64,000 nt of DNA from Pantoea nemavictus (GCF_037479095.1 NZ_JBBGZW010000001.1:124001-188000); one strand, 5' to 3'; shown: positions 1 through 9,387, counted from the stretch's first letter. Notes: generated by a model not told the origin, from the letters alone. Numbers and translations are program-made.

Positions 1-1229
1 TTTTTGGTCCACTGAATCTCTCCTTCAGCCAAACCTATCCTGAGCTGGCGCTCAACAACCAGCGCATGATGCTGGCAACCGACAACGATCTGTTAAAAGG
101 ATCGCCGGTGCTGCTGCTCTGGACGCCAAAATCGCTGAATAATCATGATGGATTGCTGCAGGTCATCAATATTGAATTGATGACCGATTACCTACTGGAG
201 CCGCAGCTGCCATGGGTTGAGCGAGCCATATTCAATGTCGGCGGACAAAGCCTTGAGTATGGTAATCCGCTGATTGAGCAGACCGAGCCTTCTGAAGACG
301 AAGTGGCTTACGATCAGGCATCACTACGTTACCCCTTCAGCATCACCTTATACGGCCCTTCTCCGGCGCGCCTGGCACTGAATACCTTACCGTCGCAGCT
401 GCCTTTGGCGCTAATGCTCAGCCTGTTAATCGGCTACATCGTCTGGCTGGCGACGGCCAACCGCATGAGTCTTAGCTGGCAGATAAGCTATGGCATCACG
501 GCCAACGAATTTATGGTCTACTGCCAGCCGTTAATAAACGCTAAAAGCGGTGAGTGCGATGGCATGGAGTTGCTGTTACGTTGGCATAACCAGCGTCAGG
601 GTTGGGTTGCGCCGGACGTGTTTATTCCGCTGGCCGAGCGACAAAACCTGATTGCCCCGTTAACGCGCTTTGTGTTGGCGAAAGTGGTTAATGAGCTGCC
701 GAATCTGCCGCAATGTCCGTCGTTCCACATTGCGATTAACGTTGCCGCCAGCCACTTCCGCGACCGTGCGATAGTTGAGGATCTGCAGAGTATCTGGTGG
801 CCTGCCAATCCAATGCCCAAGCTGGTGGTCGAACTGACCGAACGCGATGCCTTGCCGGTGATCGACCAATCGGTGGTAGCGCAGCTACATGATATTGGCG
901 TGCGCCTGGCGATTGATGATTTCGGTACCGGTCACAGCTCGCTGGCTTATCTGAAAGATCTCAAGCCGGATGTCTTGAAGATCGACAAAATTTTTACCGC
1001 CGCGATTGGTACTGATGCGATTAACGCCACCGTCACCGATATGGTGATTTCACTGGCGCAACGCCTGAATATTTCGCTGGTTGCCGAAGGTGTAGAAACG
1101 GCCGAGCAGGCGCATTATCTGCGTGAGCGCGGCGTCGATCATTTACAAGGCTATTTCTACGCGCGTCCAATGCCGATTGAAGATTTTCCGCTGTGGCTGG
1201 CGCAACATCAGGCACAGCTGAGCGCCTAA
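1..1229 (+). CDS. EAL-domain cyclic-di-GMP phosphodiesterase, 5' end outside window
   Basis: The frame is open from the first bases of the window, so the N-terminus is missing. The visible part is the end of a periplasmic sensor region, one membrane segment (about residues 112-130 counted from the Met at 66; LPLALMLSLLIGYIVWLA) and a C-terminal EAL domain. The domain keeps the residues expected of an active enzyme that cleaves c-di-GMP to pGpG: the signature ExL (here ELL followed by LRW), ELTE, DDFGTG, KIDK, VAEGVET and QGYFYARP. The architecture resembles the CSS-motif PdeC/PdeD-type membrane phosphodiesterases. Its position beside yoaE matches E. coli yoaD, but the sensor part needed to settle the subtype is cut off. 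Confidence 0.9.
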   Translation, partial: FGPLNLSFSQTYPELALNNQRMMLATDNDLLKGSPVLLLWTPKSLNNHDGLLQVINIELMTDYLLEPQLPWVERAIFNVGGQSLEYGNPLIEQTEPSEDEVAYDQASLRYPFSITLYGPSPARLALNTLPSQLPLALMLSLLIGYIVWLATANRMSLSWQISYGITANEFMVYCQPLINAKSGECDGMELLLRWHNQRQGWVAPDVFIPLAERQNLIAPLTRFVLAKVVNELPNLPQCPSFHIAINVAASHFRDRAIVEDLQSIWWPANPMPKLVVELTERDALPVIDQSVVAQLHDIGVRLAIDDFGTGHSSLAYLKDLKPDVLKIDKIFTAAIGTDAINATVTDMVISLAQRLNISLVAEGVETAEQAHYLRERGVDHLQGYFYARPMPIEDFPLWLAQHQAQLSA

Positions 1230-1254
1230 ACTTTTCCACATATTTCACCCATAA

Positions 1255-1288
1255 AAAAACGGCCACTCCTTGCGGAATGGCCGTTTTT
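1255..1288. terminator. bidirectional terminator between the EAL gene and yoaE
   Basis: An 11-bp perfect stem (AAAAACGGCCA / TGGCCGTTTTT) has an A-run on one side and a T-run on the other. It can therefore end transcripts arriving from the EAL gene (+) and from yoaE (-), whose stop codons flank it. Confidence 0.85.
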
Positions 1289-1308
1289 GTTCATATCAAG
1301 CGCGTTAC

Positions 1309-2877
1309 TTACTCTTCATGCTCTTCATGATCGAAGGGCTTATCTTTGGTCACGCGCACCAGATCGATGCGGTAATCGGTCGCCTCAATCACCTGGAAAT
1401 GCAGCGGCGGCAGATCGATCACCTCACCTGGCAGCGGCAGCTGGCCTTTTTGCGCTATCAGCAAACCGGCTAACGACGCGTGATCTTCATCGGCTTTCAC
1501 CAATTCATGGTGATCCAGTAACTGCTGCAGCGAGTGCAGATCGGTCCCGCCCTTCACTAACCAACCGTCGCCATCGGCGATAATATCTGGCGTTTCATCT
1601 TCGTCAGGGAACTCACCGGCAATCGCTTCCAGTACGTCCAGCGGCGTGATCAAGCCCTGCACCACACCAAACTCGTTGGTGACGATCACGAAGCTACCTT
1701 TAGCACGGCGCAGCACGCCCAGCAGATTGATCGGGTCTAACGTCTCAGGTACCACGATCGCCGGCGTGTTAGCAGCAAAGGTTGCGACATCCATACCGTG
1801 TTCCAACGCAACCAGCAGCTCTTTCGCACGCACCACACCGATAATTTCATCCAGCTCACCGCGACATACCGGGAACAAGCTGTGCGGCGTATCCAGCAGT
1901 TGAATACGGATTTCATCCAGCGGACGCGATACATCCACCCACGAAATATTACCGCGCGGCGTCATGATGCTGCGGATGGAACGCTGCGATAACGTCAACA
2001 CGCCGTTAATCATGTAGCGCTCTTCATCTTTAAACGCTTCCTGCGGCATCGCTTCGGTCAACGCATTTTCTTCTGTCGTGGCTGACTGCTTACGCTGGCG
2101 TCCACCCATCAGACGTAGAATCGCTTCGGCGGTGCGTTCACGCATCGGGCGATGTTCCTGGTGGCGAATAAAGTTGCGGCGCGCAATCTGGTTAAACAGC
2201 TCGATAATAATTGAGAAGCCAATCGCAGCGTACAGATAACCTTTCGGAATGTGGAAACCAAAACCTTCGGCCACCAGCGACAAACCGATCATCAACAGGA
2301 AGCTCAGACACAGCACCACCACCGTTGGGTGTTCGTTGACAAAGCGCGTTAGCGGCTTTGAGGCCAGCAACATCACGCCCATCGCAATCACCACCGCGGT
2401 CATCATTACCGGCAAATGGTTCACCATCCCGACGGCGGTAATCACCGCATCGAGTGAGAACACCGCATCGAGCACCACGATTTGAATCACCACCGCCCAG
2501 AAGCTGGCATAGCTCTTATTGCCTTGATGTTCATGCCCGCGGCTCTCAAGTCGCTCATGCAGTTCCATGGTTCCCTTGAATAACAGGAACAAACCACCGA
2601 ACAACAGAATTAAATCTCGTCCAGAAAAGCTGAAATCGCCTACGCTGAATAGGGGCCGCGTCAGCGTAACAATCCATGAGATGAGCGACAGCAGACCCAG
2701 ACGCATCACCAGTGCAAGCGACAGGCCGATAAGACGGGCTTTATCACGCTGCTTCGGCGGCAATTTGTCTGCGAGAATGGCGATGAACACCAGGTTATCA
2801 ATGCCGAGAACAATCTCCAGCACGATCAGCGTGAGCAAACCCGCCCAGATTGAGGGGTCGAAGAGAAATTCCATCAA
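1309..2877 (-). CDS. yoaE: TerC-family membrane protein with CBS and CorC/HlyC domains, YoaE
   Basis: A 522-residue inner-membrane protein. The N-terminal half (to about residue 240) is a TerC-type polytopic domain with repeated GLxLxxxLxxGIDN-like acidic helices ([13 protein letters not shown] near the start; [15 protein letters not shown] further on). Two CBS motifs follow (about 300-420), then a CorC_HlyC C-terminal domain. TerC proteins have been linked to metal-ion export or co-translational metal loading; the substrate of YoaE is not established. It is transcribed away from manXYZ, from a divergent region of about 500 bp. Length and position match E. coli YoaE (518 aa). Confidence 0.93.
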   Translation of the reverse strand: MMEFLFDPSIWAGLLTLIVLEIVLGIDNLVFIAILADKLPPKQRDKARLIGLSLALVMRLGLLSLISWIVTLTRPLFSVGDFSFSGRDLILLFGGLFLLFKGTMELHERLESRGHEHQGNKSYASFWAVVIQIVVLDAVFSLDAVITAVGMVNHLPVMMTAVVIAMGVMLLASKPLTRFVNEHPTVVVLCLSFLLMIGLSLVAEGFGFHIPKGYLYAAIGFSIIIELFNQIARRNFIRHQEHRPMRERTAEAILRLMGGRQRKQSATTEENALTEAMPQEAFKDEERYMINGVLTLSQRSIRSIMTPRGNISWVDVSRPLDEIRIQLLDTPHSLFPVCRGELDEIIGVVRAKELLVALEHGMDVATFAANTPAIVVPETLDPINLLGVLRRAKGSFVIVTNEFGVVQGLITPLDVLEAIAGEFPDEDETPDIIADGDGWLVKGGTDLHSLQQLLDHHELVKADEDHASLAGLLIAQKGQLPLPGEVIDLPPLHFQVIEATDYRIDLVRVTKDKPFDHEEHEE

Positions 2878-3187
2878 TGACTCCTTGCCGAACTAACGGG
2901 CGCACGAAATTGAGTCTGCGCCAAATGGCGAGACGAGGGATCGTTGCAGGCGGTGATAACGCTGGAGAGCGTGGAAACGTGCGCAGGAACGCGCAGAGAA
3001 CATGTTGAGCGACGTCGGTGACGGTCCATAAAGGTGAGCTGAAGCCCGGTACTCCTGAGTAATAAACAGATGGCTAATGTATCAGTTACATCAACGACGT
3101 CAAAAAAATTTATTACATTTACAAATATCTACGCAATCGCATGAATAACGAACAAAAGTGCATATTAGCGCCGTTACGCTCTCAATA

Positions 3188-3203
3188 GCTGACAAACATC
3201 ACA
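3188..3203. promoter_or_regulatory. candidate CRP site upstream of manX
   Basis: GCTGA-CAAACA-TCACA keeps one perfect CRP half-site (TCACA) and three of five positions of the other, with the usual 6-bp spacing. It lies about 180 bp before manX. CRP activation of manXYZ is established in E. coli; assignment here rests on the motif and position only. Confidence 0.4.
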
Positions 3204-3205
3204 TA

Positions 3206-3233
3206 ATTTATTTTTTCGATCACTAAAATAAAT
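3206..3233. promoter_or_regulatory. candidate Mlc operator (AT-rich inverted repeat) upstream of manX
   Basis: ATTTATTTT and AAAATAAAT form a perfect 9-bp inverted repeat separated by 10 bp. This is the shape of Mlc/NagC operators (TTATTTT…AAAATAA with a GC-containing centre). Mlc represses manXYZ in E. coli, so it is the likeliest ligand. Confidence 0.45.
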
Positions 3234-3384
3234 CGCGACCTTATCGCTGTGCAGCGGATAGTTTCGTTTTATTTATTGATGCTTTTCTTCATCTTAGAAC
3301 TAACGATCCACCTGAAACACTAACGGTAATTTTCAATGATTCCCGGCAATGCCAGAGAATCTCTCACGCGAACGGAGGTAGCAA

Positions 3385-4356
3385 GTGACCATTGCTATTG
3401 TAATTGGTACACATGGCTGGGCGGCAGAACAGTTGCTTAAAACAGCAGAAATGCTGTTGGGTGAGCAGGAAAATGTCGGATGGATTGATTTCGTTCCCGG
3501 CGAAAATGCAGAAACGCTAATCGAAAAGTATCAGGCGCGGCTGGCAGATCTCGATACGTCAAAGGGCGTGTTGTTCCTGGTCGATACCTGGGGTGGTAGT
3601 CCGTTTAATGCGGCAAGCCGTATTGTGGTGGATAAGCCTGGCTACGACGTTATCGCTGGCGTCAACATCCCGATGCTGGTGGAAACGCTGATGGGACGCG
3701 ATGACAACCCATCGCTGGAAGAACTGATTCACATCGCGGTAGAAGCCGGTCGTGAAGGCGTTAAAGCCCTTAAAACCGAAACGCCTGCTCCAGCAGCTGC
3801 GGCTGCGGCACCGGTGGTGGCGAAAGCCCCTGCTCAGCCGCAACAGCCTATGGCTCCGGGCGATCATATGAAAATCGGCCTTGCGCGTATCGATGACCGC
3901 TTGATCCACGGACAAGTGGCAACGCGCTGGACGAAAGAGACCAACGTAACCCGCATCATTGTCGTCAGTGATGAAGTGGCTAACGATCATGTGCGTAAAA
4001 CGTTGCTCACCCAAGTCGCACCGCCGGGCGTTACCGCGCACGTGGTGGATGTCGACAAAATGGTGCGTGTCTGGAATAACCCGAAATATGGTCATGACAA
4101 AGTGATGCTGTTGTTCACCAATCCGACCGATGTAGTGAGGATTGTTGAGCAAGGCGTGGACATCAAGTCAGTCAATATTGGCGGCATGGCGTTCCGCCAG
4201 GGCAAAACCCAGGTGAACAACGCGGTATCGGTTGATGAAAAAGATATCGCCGCGTTCCGCAAACTTAACGAGCGCGGTATCGAACTGGAAGTGCGTAAAG
4301 TGTCCAGCGATCAGCGACTGAAAATGATGGACCTGATCGCCAAGGTCAATCCGTAG
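3385..4356 (+). CDS. manX: mannose-family PTS enzyme IIAB, ManX
   Basis: A 323-residue cytoplasmic phosphotransferase subunit. The IIA domain (1-130) carries the phospho-acceptor His10 in IGTHGW. An Ala/Pro-rich hinge follows (about 133-157). The IIB domain (163-323) carries His175 in DDRLIHGQV. Phosphate passes from HPr to IIA, then IIB, then to the sugar brought in by ManYZ (mannose, glucose, glucosamine and related hexoses). The start is GTG at 3385, placed 6 bases after a strong GGAGG site. It is the first gene of manXYZ and length equals the E. coli protein. Confidence 0.97.
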   Translation: MTIAIVIGTHGWAAEQLLKTAEMLLGEQENVGWIDFVPGENAETLIEKYQARLADLDTSKGVLFLVDTWGGSPFNAASRIVVDKPGYDVIAGVNIPMLVETLMGRDDNPSLEELIHIAVEAGREGVKALKTETPAPAAAAAAPVVAKAPAQPQQPMAPGDHMKIGLARIDDRLIHGQVATRWTKETNVTRIIVVSDEVANDHVRKTLLTQVAPPGVTAHVVDVDKMVRVWNNPKYGHDKVMLLFTNPTDVVRIVEQGVDIKSVNIGGMAFRQGKTQVNNAVSVDEKDIAAFRKLNERGIELEVRKVSSDQRLKMMDLIAKVNP

Positions 4357-4414
4357 TTCGCCCTTTGCCTGCATACGTGGGCGAATTTTACAGACCTTGC
4401 AGAGGAGAAATGCA

Positions 4415-5215
4415 ATGGAGATAACCACGCTACAAATCATTTTGATATTTATTGTGGCCTGTATCGCCGGGATGGGATCGATTCTTGATGAGTTCCAGTT
4501 CCACCGTCCGCTGGTGGCTTGTACCTTAATTGGTGCGGTTCTTGGCGACATGAAAACCGGCATTATCATCGGTGGTACGCTGGAGATGATCGCACTGGGC
4601 TGGATGAACATCGGTGCAGCAGTTGCACCCGATGCGGCGCTGGCTTCTATCATCTCGACCATTCTGGTCATTGCCGGCGGTCAAAGCGTCGGTGCCGGTA
4701 TCGCGTTGGCCATTCCGCTGGCAGCCGCGGGACAGGTGCTGACCATCATCGTGCGTACCATCACCGTCGCCTTCCAGCACGCCGCTGACAAAGCTGCGGA
4801 GAAAGGCAATCTGAGCGCAATTAGCTGGATCCACGTTTCGGCGCTGGTGTTGCAGGCGATGCGTATTGCCATTCCAGCGTTGATTGTGGCGATTTCCGTC
4901 GGCACCAGCATCGTACAGGAGTTGCTGAACTCCATCCCAGAAGTGGTCACCAATGGCTTGAATATCGCTGGCGGCATGATCGTGGTAGTCGGTTACGCGA
5001 TGGTCATCAATATGATGCGCGCAGGCTACCTGATGCCGTTCTTCTACCTTGGCTTCGTTACTGCAGCCTTCACCAACTTCAACCTGGTCGCGCTCGGCGT
5101 GATTGGCGTGGTGATGGCGGTGCTGTATATACAGCTGGCACCGAAATATAACCGCGTTGCAGGCGCTGCAAACGCCGGTCCTGCTAACAATGACCTCGAT
5201 AACGAACTCGACTAG
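4415..5215 (+). CDS. manY: mannose-family PTS enzyme IIC, ManY
   Basis: A 266-residue membrane subunit that together with ManZ forms the sugar channel of the mannose PTS. It is hydrophobic throughout, with family motifs such as DEFQFHRPL and GGTLEMIALGWMN. The ATG at 4415 follows AGAGGAGAAATGCA and gives MEITTLQI, as in E. coli. An in-frame TTG at 4397 is less likely. It lies 58 bp after manX and 14 bp before manZ, in one operon. Confidence 0.97.
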   Translation: MEITTLQIILIFIVACIAGMGSILDEFQFHRPLVACTLIGAVLGDMKTGIIIGGTLEMIALGWMNIGAAVAPDAALASIISTILVIAGGQSVGAGIALAIPLAAAGQVLTIIVRTITVAFQHAADKAAEKGNLSAISWIHVSALVLQAMRIAIPALIVAISVGTSIVQELLNSIPEVVTNGLNIAGGMIVVVGYAMVINMMRAGYLMPFFYLGFVTAAFTNFNLVALGVIGVVMAVLYIQLAPKYNRVAGAANAGPANNDLDNELD

Positions 5216-5229
5216 GAACAGGTGAAATC

Positions 5230-6075
5230 ATGGTTGATACAACGAATACTCCTAAGAAGCTCACCCCTGGCGATGTCCGCGGTGTGTTCCTGCGCTCTAA
5301 CCTGTTTCAGGGTTCGTGGAACTTTGAACGCATGCAGGCGCTGGGTTTCTGCTACTCAATGGTGCCGGTGATTCGCCGTCTTTATCCGGAAAACAACGAC
5401 GCGCGTAAACAGGCGATTAAACGTCACCTCGAGTTCTTCAACACGCATCCGTATGTGGCGGCGCCGGTACTTGGCGTGACCATGGCGATGGAAGAACAGC
5501 GTGCTAACGGTGCGCCAATTGACGATGCCGCAATTAACGGTATTAAAGTGGGTCTGATGGGCCCACTGGCGGGTGTGGGTGATCCGATCTTCTGGGGTAC
5601 GGTTCGTCCGGTATTTGCCGCACTCGGTGCAGGTATCGCAATGAGTGGCAGCCTGCTGGGTCCGCTGCTGTTCTTCATCCTGTTTAACGCGGTACGTCTG
5701 TTGACGCGTTATTACGGCGTGGCGTACGGCTACCGTAAAGGCGTCGATATCGTTAGCGATATGGGCGGTGGTTTCCTACAGAAACTGACGGAGGGCGCGT
5801 CGATTCTCGGCCTCTTTGTCATGGGGGCGCTGGTCAACAAGTGGACGCATGTGAATGTGCCGCTGGTGGTCTCGCGGATTACCGATCAGACCGGTAAAAC
5901 AACCGTCACCACGGTACAATCCATTCTCGATCAGCTGATGCCGGGACTGATTCCGCTGCTGCTAACCTTTGGTTGTATGTGGCTGCTGCGTCGTAAGGTT
6001 AACGCGTTGTGGATTATCGTTGGCTTCTTCGCCATCGGGATCTTCGGTTACTGGATCGGCCTGCTCGGTCTGTAA
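5230..6075 (+). CDS. manZ: mannose-family PTS enzyme IID, ManZ
   Basis: A 281-residue IID subunit. The cytoplasmic N-terminal half includes motifs typical of IID proteins (FNTHPYVAAPVLG; GLMGPLAGVGDP), and C-terminal hydrophobic helices end in GLLGL. With ManY it forms the translocator; in E. coli the ManYZ complex is also the entry site for lambda DNA and some bacteriocins. Last gene of the operon, followed at once by a terminator hairpin. Confidence 0.97.
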   Translation: MVDTTNTPKKLTPGDVRGVFLRSNLFQGSWNFERMQALGFCYSMVPVIRRLYPENNDARKQAIKRHLEFFNTHPYVAAPVLGVTMAMEEQRANGAPIDDAAINGIKVGLMGPLAGVGDPIFWGTVRPVFAALGAGIAMSGSLLGPLLFFILFNAVRLLTRYYGVAYGYRKGVDIVSDMGGGFLQKLTEGASILGLFVMGALVNKWTHVNVPLVVSRITDQTGKTTVTTVQSILDQLMPGLIPLLLTFGCMWLLRRKVNALWIIVGFFAIGIFGYWIGLLGL

Positions 6076-6081
6076 TCATCA

Positions 6082-6109
6082 AGCCGGGAGCGTGTCTCCC
6101 GGCTATTTT
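6082..6109 (+). terminator. terminator after manXYZ
   Basis: Perfect 9-bp stem AGCCGGGAG / CTCCCGGCT with a 5-base loop, followed by ATTTTC. It starts 6 bases after the manZ stop and separates the operon from yobD. Confidence 0.8.
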
Positions 6110-6167
6110 CGAACGGCATTACCTGAGCGCCCACGTTGAGGTAATTTCGGTTGAGGAAGAACACCTA

Positions 6168-6626
6168 ATGTCACTGACTGACGCCCTTATTGCCGTGCTG
6201 ATTGCCGGCCTGGTACTTTTCGCTATTTATGATGAAGCGATTCTGCCACGCCGCAATGGCCCAACCAAACTTCGCGTGGCGTTGCGTCGCCGACATAAGA
6301 TCGATAGCGCCATTTTCGTGGTCCTGCTGCTTATACTGCTGTGGAACAACATCGATAACCATGGCACGCAGCTCACCACCAATTTGCTGATGGTGCTGTG
6401 CTTTATGTCGATCTGGTTATTCTGGATTCGCAGTCCAAAACTGCTGATGAAGGATGAGGGGCTATTTTTTGGCTGCGTGTGGATCGATTATCGCCGTATT
6501 CAGAGTATGAATCTTTCGGAGGACGGCATTCTGGTGATGCAGCTCGAAAAACGCCGCCTGCTGATTGCCGTCAAACAACTGGATGATCTGGAGAAAATTT
6601 ACCACACGCTGGTGGAAGCGCGTTAA
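6168..6626 (+). CDS. yobD: inner-membrane protein YobD (DUF986)
   Basis: A 152-residue protein of the DUF986/UPF0266 family, with three predicted membrane segments in the first half ([44 protein letters not shown]) and a cytoplasmic C-terminal part. The ATG at 6168 begins MSLTDALIA; the frame is open further upstream, but that stretch runs through the manZ terminator and does not look coding. The function is unknown. It sits after manXYZ as in E. coli and overlaps the convergent rlmA by 4 bp. Confidence 0.9.
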   Translation: MSLTDALIAVLIAGLVLFAIYDEAILPRRNGPTKLRVALRRRHKIDSAIFVVLLLILLWNNIDNHGTQLTTNLLMVLCFMSIWLFWIRSPKLLMKDEGLFFGCVWIDYRRIQSMNLSEDGILVMQLEKRRLLIAVKQLDDLEKIYHTLVEAR

Positions 6627-7435
6627 TCACGCTGCCACAAGGTCAGTGTAAAATCGGCATCGCAGTTAAACGCGCTGGATGCCGCGAGGTTTTGCCACAC
6701 CTCTTCACGCGCACGCCAGGCAAACGGCGTCATCTGCAATAAGCTCACTGCCGCTGTCCCACTCAATGTCATAGCGTAATGCAGGTTTTGTTGATCGACC
6801 TGCTTAAAGCCAGGGTACACTTTCTCTTCCGCCGCATGCAGCTGTACCTCGCGATAAATCAGCGCCTTAAACTGCTGCAAATGCTGCGGACCAGGCGTAA
6901 CGGTTATCAGCAATCCGCCAGGCTTAATCACACGCCGCAATTCATCTTCATTACAGGGCGCATAGATGCGTACAATGCCATTTAAAGACGCATCCGCAAA
7001 GGGTAAGCGCTGGCTGGACGCCACGCAAAATTTCACCTCGCGATAGCGCCTGGATGCCATGCGAATCGCCGCCTTCGCCACATCAAGACCCCATAATTGT
7101 GCCTGAGGCAGTGCTTCCGCCATCGCTGCAGTGTAATAGCCTTCACCGCAACCGATATCTAATACCTGCGCGTCTTGCTCGCTGAGATGCTGAGTAAGTA
7201 TTCCCGCGACGGCAGCGCGCAGAGGCTGATAGTGTCCGGCATCAAGGAATGCGCGACGAGCCTGCAGCATCTCTGCACTATCACCCGGTTCACGCGAACC
7301 TTTATGCTGCACCGGCAGCAGATTGACGTACCCTTCTTTGGCCTGATCAAATTGGTGGCCGGCATCGCAGCGGAAACTGTTGGCCTGCTGTAATAGTGGC
7401 TGCTGACAAAGTGGGCAAATCAAAGACATAGACAA
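6623..7435 (-). CDS. rlmA: 23S rRNA (guanine-745-N1)-methyltransferase RlmA
   Basis: A 270-residue SAM-dependent methyltransferase that modifies G745 in helix 35 of 23S rRNA. The N-terminus has a zinc ribbon (CPLC…CDAGH, residues 8-26) that holds the rRNA, followed by a Rossmann fold with the SAM motif [10 protein letters not shown] near residue 95. The length agrees with E. coli RlmA (269 aa). It converges on yobD with a 4-bp overlap. Confidence 0.95.
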   Translation of the reverse strand: MSMSLICPLCQQPLLQQANSFRCDAGHQFDQAKEGYVNLLPVQHKGSREPGDSAEMLQARRAFLDAGHYQPLRAAVAGILTQHLSEQDAQVLDIGCGEGYYTAAMAEALPQAQLWGLDVAKAAIRMASRRYREVKFCVASSQRLPFADASLNGIVRIYAPCNEDELRRVIKPGGLLITVTPGPQHLQQFKALIYREVQLHAAEEKVYPGFKQVDQQNLHYAMTLSGTAAVSLLQMTPFAWRAREEVWQNLAASSAFNCDADFTLTLWQRD

Positions 7436-7496
7436 CTCCGGGTTAGCTTTACGCGGCGCAGTTTACCTTGATCGTTTGACGACAGAAAGCCTAAAG

Positions 7497-7523
7497 AAAA
7501 AGCCCTGTTCATTGAACAGGGCT
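7497..7523 (-). terminator. terminator downstream of cspC
   Basis: Palindrome AGCCCTGTTC / GAACAGGGCT with a 3-base loop. On the minus strand it is followed by TTTTTC, so it is oriented to end the yobF-cspC transcript 47 bp after the cspC stop. Confidence 0.8.
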
Positions 7524-7569
7524 TTAAGATTCGTTTCAGTGGTGCATGGCACCGAGCCTGAGGGCGAAA

Positions 7570-7779
7570 TCAGATTGGGGTAACGTTGACCGCAGCAGGA
7601 CCTTTCTGACCATCCTGGATTTCGAACTCAACATTTTGGCCTTCGGCCAGCGTTTTAAAACCATTGCCCTGGATTGCAGAGAAGTGAACGAACACATCTT
7701 TGCTGCCGTCAGCAGGAGTAATAAAACCAAAACCTTTAGACTCGTTGAACCACTTAACCTGACCTTTAATCTTTGCCAT
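7570..7779 (-). CDS. cspC: cold-shock-family RNA chaperone CspC
   Basis: A 69-residue single cold-shock domain with RNP1 (KGFGFI) and RNP2 (VFVHF). The sequence is nearly identical to E. coli CspC, differing mainly at the penultimate residue (Pro for Ala). CspC is constitutively expressed at 37 °C, binds single-stranded RNA, melts secondary structure and affects stability of rpoS and stress mRNAs. It lies downstream of a short yobF, as in E. coli. Confidence 0.97.
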   Translation of the reverse strand: MAKIKGQVKWFNESKGFGFITPADGSKDVFVHFSAIQGNGFKTLAEGQNVEFEIQDGQKGPAAVNVTPI

Positions 7780-7862
7780 TTCGCAAATTTCCTTTCAATG
7801 ATTATATTGCCCGCAGGCAGACTTACAGATAAACCAGAGACATTACTGAATGAGGCACTAAT

Positions 7863-7937
7863 TTAAGGTTCGGCAAGGAAGCGGTATTCAACGTCAACGT
7901 CTTTACTCGTAACTTCTTTACTGAAGATGCCATACAT
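7863..7937 (-). CDS. yobF: short YobF (DUF2527) protein, leader gene of cspC
   Basis: An unlisted 24-codon frame that starts ATG at 7937 and reads MYGIFSKEV…VDVEYRF.AEP, closely matching the first 24 residues of E. coli YobF (47 aa). The stop TAA at 7863-7865 falls where E. coli has Tyr25. The frame after the stop still resembles the E. coli tail (ASxSNVSxLS), so this looks like a truncated ortholog or a naturally short form. It lies 83 bp upstream of cspC on the same strand. YobF is a small stress-induced protein of unclear role. Confidence 0.75.
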   Translation of the reverse strand: MYGIFSKEVTSKDVDVEYRFLAEP

Positions 7938-8620
7938 AAACAGAACTGTACCTCGTTTGACCCACGATTTGTTATCACATATCCACAAATTAATGGCAAG
8001 CCATTTTTAAACAGTGATCGACGTAACGCACATAATTAGTTAATACATCGATCGACTTACTCACGTAGATAATGCCGCAACCTGCACTAACCGCCAAAAA
8101 AAGGGTTATCAGTCAGTACACTTAGCGTCAGAATGTTGCTTCGTCAAGCGCAGCGGTAACCGTTAATTCGGTACAATTTAAGCGGTTAACATTACGCTAA
8201 AAATATTGCACTAATATGGCATCAATAAAATATTCCACTAAAAATTCACCCTGCTGCACAACAACCCCGCCCTGTACAAATCTTGTACAAATAGATTTGA
8301 CCGGTATAAGTTATTAATTGTTTTGCACCAAAATCAGGAGGCCGGAATAATATACGCCCCATTTAAACGCATTAACATTACATGGCATTTATCTCAATTT
8401 TAACTATGCAGCCAACAATTAAATGTTAAAAAAAACATCATTGAGCTTGATTTAACAAAATCACCTTAGGATTAATCCTGGTTGATATTCACCAGCCAGG
8501 CTAAACCGCAACGCTTCGCTGTTAGAACACCCTGCTCAATTACTTTAACTCAGGTTGCTGCGCACCATTTCAGTGCGCAAGCGGTCGCCGTTATCACGGC
8601 TGAAGCGTATTACTTAATGC
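7938..8620. other. long AT-rich intergenic region upstream of yobF-cspC
   Basis: About 680 bp, noticeably AT-rich, with no convincing gene on either strand. It should contain the yobF-cspC promoter and leader and the 3' end of the yebO transcript. A TGCGCAC / GTGCGCA hairpin lies near 8560-8580, downstream of yebO, without a T-run. In E. coli the corresponding space is far shorter. Confidence 0.5.
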
Positions 8621-8896
8621 TTAACGTTCCGGTATCATCCGAATAAAATCGTGTTTTTCATCCGCGTCTTCATCCGCGTTGGGTTTTGCTGTAGATGGCT
8701 GAGCCTCTACCAAACGTCGCAGCAGCGCGTTCTGCTTCTTTTGCTCTTCTATTAACGCTTCCAGCAGGCTGATCTGCTCACTGGCGCGCACGCTAGCCCG
8801 ATTGACGAAAAACCAGGCAATAAAGGCCACAATAATGATGATGGCCAGGACGCCATAGGTGAACAGCGGACTGGTGTTTGCGGCTAATTCGTTCAT
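8621..8896 (-). CDS. yebO: small membrane protein YebO
   Basis: A 91-residue protein with one N-terminal membrane helix (about 12-31, TYGVLAIIIIVAFIAWFFVN), then a helical region EQISLLEALIEEQKKQNALLRRL, conserved with E. coli YebO, and an acidic tail ending IRMIPER. ATG at 8896 is chosen because AGAGGC lies just upstream; the TTG six codons earlier lacks a site. No function is established. In E. coli yebO is next to mgrB, which I could not find here. Confidence 0.88.
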   Translation of the reverse strand: MNELAANTSPLFTYGVLAIIIIVAFIAWFFVNRASVRASEQISLLEALIEEQKKQNALLRRLVEAQPSTAKPNADEDADEKHDFIRMIPER

Positions 8897-9114
8897 AACT
8901 GCCTCTATAGTCAAAAATCAAACATCTACTCCGCCGCTGATTCTACTCGTTGCTAGCGCAAAAGATAATGGGTAGCCGCTGAAAGCAGAATATCCCGCCC
9001 TGCTCGCTCTTTCAGTTATCTCTGATCGATTCGATGGATAAAGCGAGGCATGCTGCTACAGTAGGTCTGGCAGCAACTACGGGAGAGCTGCGTTACGTAT
9101 TACAAGGAGAAAAG

Positions 9115-9351
9115 ATGAAACTACTCATTCGGACAATTATGCTGGTTGCGTTGGTTTGGTTAGCCATGCTGCTGACAGGCTATGGCGTGCTTACCGGCAG
9201 CAATAAGAATGCGGCGGGATTGGGGCTGCAGTGCAGCTATCTGACCGCGCGCGGCATGATTACGGCGCAGTATCTGCACACAGACAGCGGCATCGTTGGC
9301 GTAACGGATTGTCCGTTACTGAAGAAAAGTGGTGAAGTGGTCGACAATTAA
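9115..9351 (+). CDS. yobH: small membrane/secreted protein YobH
   Basis: A 78-residue protein with an N-terminal hydrophobic helix (MKLLIRTIMLVALVWLAMLLTG) and a conserved remainder (LGLQCSYLTARG…QYLHTDSG…GVTDCPLLKKS) that matches E. coli YobH closely, including both cysteines. ATG at 9115 follows AAGGAG; the earlier in-frame ATG at 9034 has no such site. Function unknown. Convergent with kdgR. Confidence 0.88.
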   Translation: MKLLIRTIMLVALVWLAMLLTGYGVLTGSNKNAAGLGLQCSYLTARGMITAQYLHTDSGIVGVTDCPLLKKSGEVVDN

Positions 9352-9360
9352 GTGTTTAAG

Positions 9361-9378
9361 CGGGCTGGCAACAGCCCG
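9361..9378. terminator. terminator between yobH and kdgR
   Basis: CGGGCTG-gcaa-CAGCCCG, a 7-bp GC-rich stem with a tetraloop, followed by TTATTCC. It lies between two convergent stop codons and may act in either direction. Confidence 0.6.
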
Positions 9379-9387
9379 TTATTCCTG

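Larger units (their letters stand above)
2878..3384. other. divergent yoaE/manX intergenic region
   Basis: About 500 bp with no supported gene. The left part is the yoaE leader; the right, AT-rich part (from about 3090) is the man operon control region with the CRP-like and Mlc-like sites listed separately. The sequence just before manX is the leader that in E. coli is a target of small RNAs such as SgrS; that pairing cannot be judged here. Confidence 0.6.

Noticed and set aside
596..869. Antisense open frames within the EAL gene
   Set aside because: They lie opposite a well conserved coding region, lack ribosome sites and resemble no protein; typical shadows of a GC-rich gene.
2900..3060. 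yybP-ykoY-type manganese riboswitch upstream of yoaE
   Set aside because: TerC-family genes can carry it, and GGAGTA occurs in the leader, but the other conserved blocks and paired stems were not found.
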